Assembly (NCBI GenBank): GCA_021648725.1
Contig: JAKISF010000026.1
Location: 1 to 52,499, forward strand
Length of the DNA: 52,499 nt
Direction: 5' to 3'
Source: Bacteroidales bacterium
GTDB lineage: Bacteria; Bacteroidota; Bacteroidia; Bacteroidales; JAADGE01
Numbering within the stretch: the first letter of the stretch is position 1; the number at the start of each line of letters is the position of its first letter. Below the pieces are notes generated by a model. The model was given only the letters and a program-made list of their open reading frames with translations, made no database searches and had not been told where the DNA came from. Below are positions 34,956 to 44,422 of this stretch, one piece after another. Both the position numbers and the translations under genes were made by a program.

Positions 34956-34990
34956 AAAAACCTTCAAAGTTAATAACAATGAAGGTTTTA
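34956..34990 (-). terminator. Hairpin after porT
   Basis: AAAAACCTTC (34956-34965) and GAAGGTTTTA (34981-34990) form a 9- to 10-bp stem. It lies 20 bp beyond the porT stop on the minus strand and is followed there by T residues. It overlaps the candidate -7 box of the next minus-strand gene. Confidence 0.65.
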
Positions 34991-35009
34991 TTTGTAATAT
35001 TTTATAAAA

Positions 35010-35732
35010 TTATTCAAAATGGAATGATAGCATAAAAACTTTTGATTTTAAATACTTCATTGCTCCCGTATATTCTGTGTTATCATCAACTGCCATATTA
35101 TTAATCCCGACACCCATTTTTAATTCGGGCGAGAACTTAAAATACGGTAAATAAAAATCAAGCCCTAAGCCGAACTCTCCGTATATGTCAGGTTGGGATA
35201 ATCGAATCATGGGCATCAGTTCGTCAGGTATTTTTTTCTTTGCGGCTAAGTCTAAAGATGGTTTTACACCGCCTATTAAATAAAATCTGTAATTATTTAT
35301 TCTGTGAGATTTATATTTTATTAAAAAAGGGAACTCTAAAAATGTAGAAGATAATTTCATTGTATGTGTATCAAAATATGATTCTCCTGCTGAGTTTTCT
35401 TTCAAAATTCTGTATTGTAAGTCTCTTTGTGTAAAATTTAAATTAATTAAAAATCTTAAATCAAAATATTTTCCGATTCTTAAATTAGAAATAGGTCCGA
35501 GGTGAAAACCGGGTTGTTGTTTGTTTTCAATGCTGTAAACTTCATTTATAACAGCGGTATCAAAAAAAGTGTCGGAATTACGAATATAAAAATCAGACGT
35601 ATTCAAACCTACCGTGAAACCGAAGTGTAATCTTTTTTGATCATACAATCTTAAATTCTGAACTTTCTCAACTTGTGAAAATGCAGAAAAAGAAACTAAA
35701 AACAAAAGTATTATTATAAATTGTTTCTTCAT
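35010..35732 (-). CDS. porT: T9SS outer-membrane barrel PorT
   Basis: 240 residues. A signal peptide ending AFSQ is followed by an outer-membrane beta-barrel with the family's landmarks: RLHFGFTVGLNTSDF, GFHLGPISNLRIGKYFDLRFL, the FLEFPFLIKYK segment, NNYRFYLIGGVKPSLDL, YGEFGLGLDFYLPYFKFSPELK and a terminal KSKVFMLSFHFE ending in Phe-Glu. PorT (SprT) is an essential part of the type IX secretion system. It is on the same strand as the GT-C-like gene but 82 bp away and has its own downstream hairpin. Confidence 0.88.
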   Translation of the reverse strand: MKKQFIIILLFLVSFSAFSQVEKVQNLRLYDQKRLHFGFTVGLNTSDFYIRNSDTFFDTAVINEVYSIENKQQPGFHLGPISNLRIGKYFDLRFLINLNFTQRDLQYRILKENSAGESYFDTHTMKLSSTFLEFPFLIKYKSHRINNYRFYLIGGVKPSLDLAAKKKIPDELMPMIRLSQPDIYGEFGLGLDFYLPYFKFSPELKMGVGINNMAVDDNTEYTGAMKYLKSKVFMLSFHFE

Positions 35733-35814
35733 TTATGGCTTTTTTCAACTTTATAAACAACAAATATCTTAAAAAATTGTAAACAAATGTGAAAACTGTC
35801 TTTTTTGTTTTAAA

Positions 35815-37236
35815 TTATTTTGAATAAAGAGAAACGAAAACCCCGAAAGATTTATAAGTTTTTAAAAGTTTGAATTCATTTTTAAGTTTATCAATTTCTG
35901 TATCTTTTAGGTCATTATAAATATTGGAATAGAAAAAATATTTATTTTTATCTAAATCAATTTCAGAAAATGAAGTTGTATCATTGCTTAAATCTAAATA
36001 TTTAAATTCGGCTGTGTTAGGAAATGATGATGCTGTTTCGTTAACAGAAATTTTGTTTTTTCTCATGTATTCTAACATTTCACTTCTTAATTTATAATAC
36101 GGAAGGTGTGTAAGCGAAGAATCCCAGCCTTGTGCAACTTTTTCGGGATAAATCCAAAAGTTACCGCTTAACATTCCGGTAAGCACAATTGAAAAAATAA
36201 TATATTTCAACTTTTTGGGTTTTATTTTCTCAAAAATAAGATAAGAAGCGAACAAAGCAAAAATAAGATATACAGGTAAAATATAACGATGTGCGGCTAA
36301 ACTTTTATAAAGTAAGAAACTTACGGCTAAACTTAATAATGTAAAAATAAAGATAATCCCGATTTGTTTAATGTTTTTATCTTTAAAAATCGACTTATTG
36401 AATTTCAATAAAATTGCAGATGCGGCAAGCCAAATAAAAATTTTTCCGAAATCTAAAAGTCGCCAAATTAGAATTCCTATATTTTTAATAAAACCTGATA
36501 AGTTTGTTATTTCAAAATTAGATTGCCAAGGAGAATCTTCGTGATAAGCTACCCAACCTTTAACTTTGTAATGATAAATATTGTAAATTATAAAGATAAA
36601 TAAGGCAGGAATATAAAATAATGATTTTTTAAGAAGTTGAAGAATCGTATTTTTTAAATTTTCAAACTTTATATTAAAAATAATATCCAAAACTAAAATT
36701 GAACTTGCTGCCATCATTCCTCTCATGCTTATAAGAAATAATCCTGCAACAGATATTGATAACAAAAAATTATTTTTTTTTAAAACAGAATTAAGTGCCG
36801 TTAAAAATAAAAATACCAATACAACATCCGGACTTATAAGTGTTGTTTGAGCCAATAAAGTTGCATCAGCTAAAAACATGATTAAAGCTAAGAATACGTA
36901 TTTTTCAGATATAAATTTTTTAATAAGTAAATATGCTTGTCTTATAATCCCGATAATAAACGGAAGCATTGCAAAATGGCTTATAAATAGTGTTTTGCCG
37001 AAAAATTTCCAAATAAATGCCAAATATACACCGAATGCAGGAATATGTCCGCTGTCAATATTATCCGGTAAAAGCAGGTTTTGAAAATTGGTATCAAAAA
37101 AGTAATGTGCGTGGGCTGATGCTAATTGTACGGTGTCCCAAAAAAAAATATTATTTGAAACAAACCAAGTTAGGATTGTAAAAAATAAATAAAAAGGTAA
37201 TAATTTAACTGTTTCCGTGTAAATGTTTTTTTTCAT
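35815..37236 (-). CDS. GT-C fold-like multi-spanning membrane protein
   Basis: 473 residues with about ten predicted membrane helices. An acidic motif in the first outer loop (FFWDTVQLASAHAHYFFD) is the expected place of the catalytic Asp in GT-C/ArnT/PMT-type glycosyltransferases, which use polyprenyl-phosphate sugars. A soluble C-terminal stretch (SLTHLPYYKLRSEMLEYMRKN onward) lies outside the membrane. It starts 11 bp after ispH, whose enzyme feeds the isoprenoid pathway, and this may be more than coincidence. The donor and acceptor cannot be told. Family assignment is by topology and the acidic motif, so moderate. Confidence 0.65.
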   Translation of the reverse strand: MKKNIYTETVKLLPFYLFFTILTWFVSNNIFFWDTVQLASAHAHYFFDTNFQNLLLPDNIDSGHIPAFGVYLAFIWKFFGKTLFISHFAMLPFIIGIIRQAYLLIKKFISEKYVFLALIMFLADATLLAQTTLISPDVVLVFLFLTALNSVLKKNNFLLSISVAGLFLISMRGMMAASSILVLDIIFNIKFENLKNTILQLLKKSLFYIPALFIFIIYNIYHYKVKGWVAYHEDSPWQSNFEITNLSGFIKNIGILIWRLLDFGKIFIWLAASAILLKFNKSIFKDKNIKQIGIIFIFTLLSLAVSFLLYKSLAAHRYILPVYLIFALFASYLIFEKIKPKKLKYIIFSIVLTGMLSGNFWIYPEKVAQGWDSSLTHLPYYKLRSEMLEYMRKNKISVNETASSFPNTAEFKYLDLSNDTTSFSEIDLDKNKYFFYSNIYNDLKDTEIDKLKNEFKLLKTYKSFGVFVSLYSK

Positions 37237-37247
37237 TAATACACTGT

Positions 37248-38126
37248 TTAATTATCAAATTTTTGAATTGCAGATTTTATATTTTCCATTAACCAATCAG
37301 GTGTTGATGTTGCACCGCAAATTCCTACGGAATCAGTTTTATTAAACCATATTTGTTTTAATTCTTTAATGTTTGAAACAAAGTAACTTTTTTCATTTTG
37401 TTTTCTGCAAACGTTGTATAATAGTCTCCCGTTTGAGCTTTTTTTACCGCTCACGAATATTATTACATCATGTTTTTTTGCAAATTCTTTTAAAATAACA
37501 TCTCTTGTAGAAACTTGACCGCATGTTGATGCATTTGAAATAAAATTAATTTCTGCATTTTTTTTTTCTTTATCTAATCTAATTCTGATTTCCTCGATAA
37601 TTTTATTATAACCTGTTCTGCTCTTTGTTGTTTGCGAAAAAATGTTTATCGGTTTTGTGAAATCTATTTTATCTAAATCGTTTATTTCCGACACAACAAT
37701 GCCTTTATTATCGGTATGTCCGAGTAATCCGATAACTTCTGCATGCCCTTCTTTTCCGAAAATTACAATTTGCCCTTCAATTTTATCAAATTCGGTATAA
37801 GCTTTGTGTATTTTTTGTTGAAGATTAAGAACAATAGGGCATGAAGCATCAATTAATTCAATATTATTTTTTTTTGCAATTTCGTATGTTTCCGGTGGTT
37901 CTCCGTGTGCTCTTAAAAGAACTTTTGCATTTTTTAATTTCTTAAATTCTTCTTTATTTATTGTTACTAGGCCTTTGTTTTCCAGTCTTCTAACCTCAGC
38001 TCCGTTATGAACAATGTCGCCTAAACAATAAAGTATTTCATCTTTTTTTAATTCTGATTCTGCTGTTTCAATAGCTTTAACAACTCCGAAGCAAAATCCT
38101 GAATTTGAATCTATTTCTATTTGCAT
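37248..38126 (-). CDS. ispH: 4-hydroxy-3-methylbut-2-enyl diphosphate reductase
   Basis: 292 residues, full family length. The three iron-sulfur cysteines are visible in SGFCFGV, DASCPIV and STCGQVS, with the family motifs LGDIVHNGAEV, RAHGEPPE, GKEGHAEVIGLLGH, SQTTKS and GICGATSTPDWL. The enzyme carries out the last step of the MEP pathway, making IPP and DMAPP from HMBPP, in the cytoplasm. It lies 32 bp downstream of cmk and 11 bp upstream of the GT-C-like gene. A TAACTTTG box on its strand at 38145-38152 could give it its own promoter. Confidence 0.95.
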   Translation of the reverse strand: MQIEIDSNSGFCFGVVKAIETAESELKKDEILYCLGDIVHNGAEVRRLENKGLVTINKEEFKKLKNAKVLLRAHGEPPETYEIAKKNNIELIDASCPIVLNLQQKIHKAYTEFDKIEGQIVIFGKEGHAEVIGLLGHTDNKGIVVSEINDLDKIDFTKPINIFSQTTKSRTGYNKIIEEIRIRLDKEKKNAEINFISNASTCGQVSTRDVILKEFAKKHDVIIFVSGKKSSNGRLLYNVCRKQNEKSYFVSNIKELKQIWFNKTDSVGICGATSTPDWLMENIKSAIQKFDN

Positions 38127-38158
38127 TTTTATTAGTTAAAAGTACAAAGTTAAAGGTT

Positions 38159-38854
38159 TTAAATTAAGTTTTTAACTAACTTTATTGCATTTTGCAATTG
38201 CTCCTCAATTGATATATGTGAATTGTCAAGTAAAACGGCATCTTTTGCTTGTCGTAACGGATTTGTAGCTCTTGTAGAATCTATATTGTCTCTTTCCTGC
38301 ACATTTTTAAGAATTTCTTCATAAGAAACGTTTTGCCCTTTTCCCCTTAATTCTTTATATCTTCTTTTAGCTCTTATTTCAGCATCTGCTGTTAAAAATA
38401 TTTTTAAATCGGCATTCGGAAATACATTTGTTCCTATATCTCTTCCGTCCATTACAATTTCTCCTTCTTTTCCCATTTCTCTTTGAAGTTCAACAAGTTC
38501 ATGCCTTACAAAAGGGATAACTGCAACAGGGCTTACAAGGTTTGAAACTTCAATACCTCTAATTTTATTTTCAACGTTTTGCCCGTTAAGCAAAGTCTCG
38601 GATTTCTTTGTTTCAGAATTATATTGAAATCCTATTCTTATTTTTCCGTTTTCAAAGTCTTTTTGAAGTTGTTCCTCATTAATTGACTTGCCCTTAAAGA
38701 GTTTATTTCTTATAACATAAAGTGTTACAGCCCGGTACATTGCTCCCGTATCAATGTATTTATATGAAAAATGTTTTGCCAAATCTTTTGCAAGTGTGCT
38801 TTTTCCGCAAGAAGAATGACCGTCTATTGCTATAATTAATTTTTTATTGTTCAT
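38159..38854 (-). CDS. cmk: Cytidylate kinase
   Basis: 231 residues. The P-loop GHSSCGKST (residues 12-20), DTGAMYRAVT, the substrate-binding segment VMDGRDIGTNVFP and the Arg-rich lid (EIRAKRRYKELRGKG) identify a CMP/dCMP kinase, which phosphorylates CMP and dCMP with ATP. It follows porQ by 42 bp on the same strand and precedes ispH. A cmk-porQ pairing is, as I recall, common in Bacteroidota, and probably reflects old gene order and not function. Confidence 0.95.
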   Translation of the reverse strand: MNNKKLIIAIDGHSSCGKSTLAKDLAKHFSYKYIDTGAMYRAVTLYVIRNKLFKGKSINEEQLQKDFENGKIRIGFQYNSETKKSETLLNGQNVENKIRGIEVSNLVSPVAVIPFVRHELVELQREMGKEGEIVMDGRDIGTNVFPNADLKIFLTADAEIRAKRRYKELRGKGQNVSYEEILKNVQERDNIDSTRATNPLRQAKDAVLLDNSHISIEEQLQNAIKLVKNLI

Positions 38855-38896
38855 TGTTTTGTTTTATAAAACGGTAATTGGGTGATAGTTAGTGTC

Positions 38897-39973
38897 TTAT
38901 TGTTCACTTGTTTGTATTTTGATATTTTTCTTTTTTCCCATTTTTGACATATCAAAATAAAACGAGAAATGATTTGATGCACCGGCAAGGTGGTAAGTTG
39001 CTCTTGCGAAACTTATCCCCATTTTCTTTAATTTAAGACCGAAGCCCCAGGAAAATCCTGCTGTACCGCCTTTTTCGTAAATTTTCATTTCTTGTCTTCT
39101 TTGATGATTATAACCCAATGAAACATAAAAACTTTTTAGCGGAATTAATTCAACTCCGAGAATCAAATGTCTTAAAGAATTATCTAAAATATTTGTAAGA
39201 ACTTCGCCTTTATTTGTATCTGATTCATCGGCAAAAGAAATTTGTGTAACTTTTTCCGGAATTTCATATCGTAAATTCCATTTATTTAAGCTGTGTGCAG
39301 TAAGATTAACTCTGAAAGGTGCATGTGCTAATTTTTTTGAAACTCCCATTTGAATATCAAAAGGAACTTTTTCAAAATGCCCTTTATAATAAGGTTTAAT
39401 TTGTGTTCCTATGTTTTTTAAAACCAAAGATGCAGCAAATTCTTCTTCGGTTTTATAATAGGTAATTCCTGCATCGACAACAATTCCGAATGAATTATAG
39501 ACTTCGGCATGAGAATAAACAGGTTTAATATTTACTCCTCCTTTAATATTTTTAAATAAATCTTTTGACCAAATTAAATTCAGGGCATAATCCGAAGCAT
39601 TAAATTCTCCCGAAATAATACCTGTTTCATCGGCAGCCGTAAAAGTTCCATAATTCAAATATTGTAAACCGACAGAAATTGTTCCGAATTTTTTGTGCTT
39701 GTAAGCATATCCGACCGAACCAATATTTATTCCTGCAAAATAGTTCAAATAATTAATGTAAATTTTATTGTTCATCTCAGAATTCAATAAAGCAGGATTT
39801 TGGAATGCTAAATTCAAATCTTCATCATATATGGAAATATTTGTTCCGCCTAAAGAAGCAACTCGGGCAGAGCTGTTAATATTTAAAAAATCAAAAACAC
39901 CTTTTCCGCCTGTTTGTGCATTTATAAAAAACGGTAAAACAATTAAAATAATAATTATATTAATTCTTTTCAT
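38897..39973 (-). CDS. porQ: T9SS protein PorQ
   Basis: 358 residues with signal peptide ending FINAQ. FDFLNINSSARVASLGGTNIS and AFQNPALLN at the N-terminus, YLNYFAGINIGSVGYAY and the repeated outer-membrane strand pattern are characteristic of PorQ, a FadL/PorV-like barrel that takes part in T9SS substrate maturation. The C-terminal segment (HFSFYFDMSKMGKKKN) follows the last strand. It is divergent from the M3 peptidase gene, with a minus-strand TATCTTTG box at 40019-40026. Together with porT it shows that the host encodes T9SS components matching the CTD-bearing proteins here. Confidence 0.85.
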   Translation of the reverse strand: MKRINIIIILIVLPFFINAQTGGKGVFDFLNINSSARVASLGGTNISIYDEDLNLAFQNPALLNSEMNNKIYINYLNYFAGINIGSVGYAYKHKKFGTISVGLQYLNYGTFTAADETGIISGEFNASDYALNLIWSKDLFKNIKGGVNIKPVYSHAEVYNSFGIVVDAGITYYKTEEEFAASLVLKNIGTQIKPYYKGHFEKVPFDIQMGVSKKLAHAPFRVNLTAHSLNKWNLRYEIPEKVTQISFADESDTNKGEVLTNILDNSLRHLILGVELIPLKSFYVSLGYNHQRRQEMKIYEKGGTAGFSWGFGLKLKKMGISFARATYHLAGASNHFSFYFDMSKMGKKKNIKIQTSEQ

Positions 39974-40018
39974 ATTGAAAATGTTTTTAATAATTTTTAA
40001 TTTCCAATCTCAAATATA

Positions 40019-40026
40019 CAAAGATA
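40019..40026 (-). promoter_or_regulatory. Putative -7 element of porQ
   Basis: The minus strand reads TATCTTTG, matching TAnnTTTG, about 46 bp before the porQ ATG. No -33 match at 18-21 bp. Confidence 0.4.
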
Positions 40027-40086
40027 AACTTTTTTATATTGAACGGTATATTTAATTTTGAGCAATAATTCAATTAAATTTTAACG

Positions 40087-41787
40087 ATGAAATCTAAAAG
40101 AAATTTTATAAAAGAGAACTTAATTATTAAATCAAAAGAAGACATTATTCCTTATTTGGAAAATTTAAAAGAAAGAAAGATCAAATCTGTTGAAGATTTA
40201 AAAAGGTGGTGGGCAGACAGAAGCGAAACAAATGCTTTTTTGGAAGAAGATGCAGCATGGAGATATATTAAAATGAGCTGCAATACTGCCGATAAAGAAC
40301 TTGCCGAAAGCTTTAACTTTTTCGTAAAAGAGATTGAGCCTGTTGTTTCGGAATATTCTGATGTGTTAGATAAGAAGCTGATTAACAGTGAGTTTTTTAG
40401 CGAGCTTGATAAGAATAAATACGAAGTTGCCAAAAAGAAGATAAAACGTTCAATTGAACTTTTCAGAAAAGAAAACATTGATTTATTTTCTGAGCTTCAA
40501 CAAAAAGAACGTGAATTCGGAACAATTTCGGGTGCAATGACGGTAAATTATAAAGATGAAGAAATGACATTGCAAAAAGCCGGTAATTTTCTGAAAGATA
40601 CTGACAGAGAAGTGAGAAAAGAGATTTTTGAAATGATTCACGAAAGACGATTTAAAGACAACGAAAAATTAGATACTTTGCTTTCTGAACTTATTCAATT
40701 AAGACACAAAGTTGCCGAAAATGCCGGTTTTGATAATTACAGAGATTATATGCACTCGGCATTAAAAAGATTTGATTATACGATTGATGATTGCATTTCA
40801 TTTCACAACTCAATAAAATCAAAAGTTTTACCAATTATTAATAAAATTAACGGAGAAAGAAAATCAAAACTCGGTTATGATATATTAAAACCTTATGATA
40901 CTTCCGTAGATATTGATTTAAAACCCGCACTTAAGCCTTTTGAAGACGGTAATGAGCTGATTGACAAAGCAATATATGTTTTTGCAAAAGTTCGTCCTAA
41001 ATATGGCGAGTATCTAAAAATTATGAAGGAAAATTCTTATCTTGATTTGAATTCTCGCAAAGGAAAATCTCCGGGAGGTTATAACTATCCTCTTTACGAA
41101 AGCAATATTCCCTTTATTTTTATGAATGCAACCGGCAACCAAAGAGATTTAGAAACAATGATGCACGAAGGCGGTCATGCAATTCACTCTTTTCTTAGCA
41201 GTGATTTGGAACTTGTAGATTTTAAAGAGCTTCCGAGCGAAGTTGCAGAACTCGCATCAATGTCTATGGAACTTATTTCTTCTGAATATTGGGATGTGTT
41301 TTATTCTGAGAATGAAGACCTTAAACGAGCTAAAAGAAACCATTTGGAAGGTGTGCTTTCTGTATTACCGTGGATAGCAACGGTTGACAAGTTTCAACAT
41401 CAACTATATTTAAATCCTGACCACAATGCCGAAGACCGCAAAGAAATTTGGAATTCAATTGCTAAGGAATTCGGCAGTTCAGTTGTAGATTGGTCGGGTT
41501 ATGAAAAATATTATTCAACACTTTGGCAAAGACAAATGCACATTTTTGAAGTTCCGTTTTACTATATTGAGTACGGAATTGCACAACTCGGAGCAATTGC
41601 CGTTTGGCGAAATTTTAAGAATAATCCTCAAAAAGCATTAAATGATTATGAAAATGCTCTGAAATTAGGTTATTCAGTTCCAATTCCCGAAATATACAAA
41701 ACAGCAGGAATTGAATTTAATTTCAGCAAGGAATATATTTCTGAATTGATGGATTTTGTAAAAACTGAATTAAATAAACTTAAATAA
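40087..41787 (+). CDS. pepF: M3 family oligoendopeptidase
   Basis: 566 residues, typical of M3B oligopeptidases. The zinc motif HEGGHAIH (H360, E361, H364) is intact, with the likely third ligand E388 in ELPSEVAE. Other family features are LQLQ-like helices in the N-terminal half (NAFLEEDAAWRYIKMS), the FGTISGAMTVNYKDEEMTLQ segment and WQRQMHIFEVPFYYIEYGIAQLG. These enzymes hydrolyse short peptides in the cytoplasm. There is no signal peptide. A TAATTTTG box at 40053-40060 could be its -7 element. The enzyme should be active as written. Confidence 0.92.
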   Translation: MKSKRNFIKENLIIKSKEDIIPYLENLKERKIKSVEDLKRWWADRSETNAFLEEDAAWRYIKMSCNTADKELAESFNFFVKEIEPVVSEYSDVLDKKLINSEFFSELDKNKYEVAKKKIKRSIELFRKENIDLFSELQQKEREFGTISGAMTVNYKDEEMTLQKAGNFLKDTDREVRKEIFEMIHERRFKDNEKLDTLLSELIQLRHKVAENAGFDNYRDYMHSALKRFDYTIDDCISFHNSIKSKVLPIINKINGERKSKLGYDILKPYDTSVDIDLKPALKPFEDGNELIDKAIYVFAKVRPKYGEYLKIMKENSYLDLNSRKGKSPGGYNYPLYESNIPFIFMNATGNQRDLETMMHEGGHAIHSFLSSDLELVDFKELPSEVAELASMSMELISSEYWDVFYSENEDLKRAKRNHLEGVLSVLPWIATVDKFQHQLYLNPDHNAEDRKEIWNSIAKEFGSSVVDWSGYEKYYSTLWQRQMHIFEVPFYYIEYGIAQLGAIAVWRNFKNNPQKALNDYENALKLGYSVPIPEIYKTAGIEFNFSKEYISELMDFVKTELNKLK

Positions 41788-41839
41788 TCAATTTGTTTTA
41801 AACAAGTTTATATAAACACATCTATTCAATCATTTTTTT

Positions 41840-41847
41840 TATATTTG
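41840..41847 (+). promoter_or_regulatory. Putative -7 element of the lipoprotein-EEP unit
   Basis: TATATTTG matches the Bacteroidota -7 consensus, 28 bp before the ATG at 41875. No clear -33 match. Confidence 0.4.
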
Positions 41848-41874
41848 TAAAGAATTAATTAATAAGTTTAACAT

Positions 41875-42531
41875 ATGAAACGAATAATTTTAATATTGAC
41901 CTCTGTTCTTTTTCTTTTTACTGTAGGTTGCAATATTACACAAGAATACACTTTTAATAAAGATATGTCAGGAACATCAAATATGGAGATTGATATTTCT
42001 GCATTAATAAGTTTTATGGGCAATATGGATTCTCTTGAAAATAAAAACTCTTTAGACAGTTTAGACGAATCTTTTGCAACTGTTGCCGAAGAATACAAAA
42101 AAATGGGAGCAACAAATGTAGAATACGGTTGGAAAAATAATAAAACAGTATTATTTATATCTTATGATTATAAAGATATTGAGATGTTAAACAAACTGTT
42201 ATCAGCAGAAACAGGTGATTTGTTAGGTTCAAAAATATTAGGCGATTCCACCGAAAAGCCTAAATTTATCTTAAAAGGAAAATATAAACTGATATATGAT
42301 GCACCGGAAGTTTCAAATGATACTTTATTTAATAATAAAGATATGGAATCAATGAAAGATTATTATAATTATAAGCTTAAGTTTAATTTTGCAACAGAAG
42401 TTAAGAAGTTGAAAAGCGAAAAAGCAGAGCTCAGTTCCGATAAAAAAAGCATTGAATTTTCAGGAAGTTTATTTGATATATTTTCAAAAGATTATACCAC
42501 TGACTTTAAAGTAAAACTCAAATCAAAATGA
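41875..42531 (+). CDS. Lipoprotein of unknown function
   Basis: 218 residues with a lipobox ending FTVGC (Cys19). The mature protein begins NITQEYTFNKDMSGTSNMEIDIS, a beta-hairpin-like opening seen in many Bacteroidota lipoproteins with a phase of alternating charged residues, and ends in a lysine-rich FKVKLKSK. Its stop overlaps the start of the EEP-fold lipoprotein (ATGA), so the two are translationally coupled. No specific family recognised. Confidence 0.7.
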   Translation: MKRIILILTSVLFLFTVGCNITQEYTFNKDMSGTSNMEIDISALISFMGNMDSLENKNSLDSLDESFATVAEEYKKMGATNVEYGWKNNKTVLFISYDYKDIEMLNKLLSAETGDLLGSKILGDSTEKPKFILKGKYKLIYDAPEVSNDTLFNNKDMESMKDYYNYKLKFNFATEVKKLKSEKAELSSDKKSIEFSGSLFDIFSKDYTTDFKVKLKSK

Positions 42532-43622
42532 TGAAAAAAAATAGAATTTTATTTTTCAGTATAATATTATTGTTTGCAGCATGTGACCCTTTTAATAATA
42601 TTATTGAAAACGATGCACCGGAAGATGCAGTTATTGAATACACGGCAGAAAATATAAAAACTCCGAATTCTGTTGATACATTGAAGATTGTAACTTGGAA
42701 TATAAAGTTCGGAGGAGGCAGAATTGATTTCTTTTTCGATTGCTACGGCGACAGGGTTTTAATGACAGAAGACGAAGTTGTTGCAAATATGCAGTCTCTT
42801 GTTGAAGGAATAAAACAATTAAATCCCGATGTCATTTTTCTTCAAGAAGCAGATGTTGATTCAAAACGTTCAGCTTATGTAGATCAAATTCAATATATTT
42901 TAGATAATACTGATTTGAATTACGGAATATACGGTTCTCAATGGAAGTCAGATTTTGTTCCGAGTGACGGAATAGGACGTATGAATTCAGGGAACGCCAT
43001 ATTATCAAAATATGAATTAACCGAAAGCGAAAGAATACCGTTATCATTAATAGAGTCTGACCCTGCAATTGTTCAATATTTTTATTTAAGGCGTAATCTT
43101 TTAAAATCAAAAATAACCGTAAGCGGAAAAGAAATTGTTCTTTTCGGAACACACACTTCTGCTTATTCAACTGACGGAACAAAAGAGAAACAATTAAAAG
43201 AAATTAAAGCAGAAATTGAAAAAACAAATACAGAGGGTAAAAGTTTTATTCTCGGCGGTGATTTTAACAGTATTCCTCCTAATTCCGTTGTTTTTGAAAA
43301 TTTTGATGATGATAAATGCGGTGAAGGTTCACAATTTGAAAGTCAAAGTTTTAAAGATGAGTTAGGTATTATGAATATCTTTTACGACGATTATAATCCT
43401 GCAATTAAAATGTCAAGATACGAAGCAAACAATTCACATTTCTTTACTTTTACATCAGATAAAGACGGTTTTTGGAACAGAAAACTTGATTATATATTCA
43501 CAAATAAATACTTTTTAAGCAATACCGGAATAGTATATATGGATATAAACAGAGGCGGAATAAATACAATGCCTTTATCTGACCATGCTCCTGTTTCTGT
43601 TAAATACATTATTAATCAATAA
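42528..43622 (+). CDS. EEP-fold lipoprotein (endonuclease/exonuclease/phosphatase family)
   Basis: 364 residues. A lipobox (FAACD, Cys19) anchors it. The EEP fold motifs are VTWNIKFGGG with its Asn, PDVIFLQEAD with its metal-binding Glu, FGTHTSA, GGDFNSIP (Asp and Asn), LDYIFT and MPLSDHAPV (the final Asp-His). All catalytic positions expected of the DNase I/sphingomyelinase-like superfamily are present, so an extracytoplasmic phosphodiesterase or phosphatase activity is likely. The substrate (nucleic acid, phospholipid or other) is not known. It overlaps the previous gene by 4 bp. Confidence 0.85.
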   Translation: MMKKNRILFFSIILLFAACDPFNNIIENDAPEDAVIEYTAENIKTPNSVDTLKIVTWNIKFGGGRIDFFFDCYGDRVLMTEDEVVANMQSLVEGIKQLNPDVIFLQEADVDSKRSAYVDQIQYILDNTDLNYGIYGSQWKSDFVPSDGIGRMNSGNAILSKYELTESERIPLSLIESDPAIVQYFYLRRNLLKSKITVSGKEIVLFGTHTSAYSTDGTKEKQLKEIKAEIEKTNTEGKSFILGGDFNSIPPNSVVFENFDDDKCGEGSQFESQSFKDELGIMNIFYDDYNPAIKMSRYEANNSHFFTFTSDKDGFWNRKLDYIFTNKYFLSNTGIVYMDINRGGINTMPLSDHAPVSVKYIINQ

Positions 43623-43632
43623 GTTAAGAAAT

Positions 43633-44394
43633 ATGAAATTTAAAATAATTATAATTCTCAGTTTGCTTTCTTTTCAGGTGATTAATGCCCAGTCATTAAA
43701 ATGGTCTGATAATACAACTAATATACTTGAACAAGGGCGAAAGGAAATGGGCCTTTTTTCTCCTTTTAAAATGGGTTTGAAAAATAATACAGAATTATCT
43801 GTTCAGCCTTTACTGTTTTTTGTAATACCGAATGCAGCAATAAAAAAACAGTGGAAAAACGGAGGAGTAAGCGTTGCAAGTGTTCATAAACTGACTTACC
43901 CTTCAATTTTGTATAATTTACTTTCAAGAGAAGGAACGGGAGGCGTTTTACCCAACACAAGCATAGTTCCTCCTATTTTTAAATTTAACAACAGTTTGCT
44001 TGTCAGTAAAATATTTAAAGAACAAACAATAACTTTAAAAGTAGGTTTTGACTTTGCACTTGCAATCGGAGATTCAGATTTTCCTGATATTGAATATCAT
44101 ATTGTTTACCCCAGAGTGTACTCTTTAAATAATATGTTCACGCCGCATGTCGGAATTAATTTTACAGGTATATTTTATAATAATTTTAAATACGATTACA
44201 ATTTAAACAGTTTTATATTTATAAATAATAATCCGGGGTTAGTATTAGAACATAACCTTAAAATTTCTTGGTTAAAATCTGACAGATTTGCCGTTAAAGC
44301 AGGTGTAATTTATACTCACGGGAATTACCCTTTCGGGAAAGGTTCCGGAATATTCCCTGTTTTTGATATTTTGATAGGATTCAACAAAAAGTAA
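43633..44394 (+). CDS. Outer-membrane beta-barrel-like protein of unknown function
   Basis: 253 residues when started at the ATG at 43633 (MKFKIIIILSLLSF, signal peptide ending VINAQ). The longer frame back to 43585 would overlap the upstream gene and blunt the signal peptide. The mature part alternates aromatic and polar strands (FVIPNAAIKKQW, FPDIEYHIVYPRVYSL, FTPHVGINFTGIFYN, FAVKAGVIYTHGNYPF) and ends in a strand (FPVFDILIGFNKK). It lies 10 bp after the EEP gene and is probably in the same operon. Function unknown. Confidence 0.65.
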   Translation: MKFKIIIILSLLSFQVINAQSLKWSDNTTNILEQGRKEMGLFSPFKMGLKNNTELSVQPLLFFVIPNAAIKKQWKNGGVSVASVHKLTYPSILYNLLSREGTGGVLPNTSIVPPIFKFNNSLLVSKIFKEQTITLKVGFDFALAIGDSDFPDIEYHIVYPRVYSLNNMFTPHVGINFTGIFYNNFKYDYNLNSFIFINNNPGLVLEHNLKISWLKSDRFAVKAGVIYTHGNYPFGKGSGIFPVFDILIGFNKK

Positions 44395-44422
44395 TTTCTT
44401 AATCTAATAAAAACATAAAAAA

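Noticed and set aside
43585-43632. Upstream extension of the outer-membrane-like protein
   Set aside because: It overlaps the preceding gene and puts extra residues before a clean signal peptide starting at 43633.
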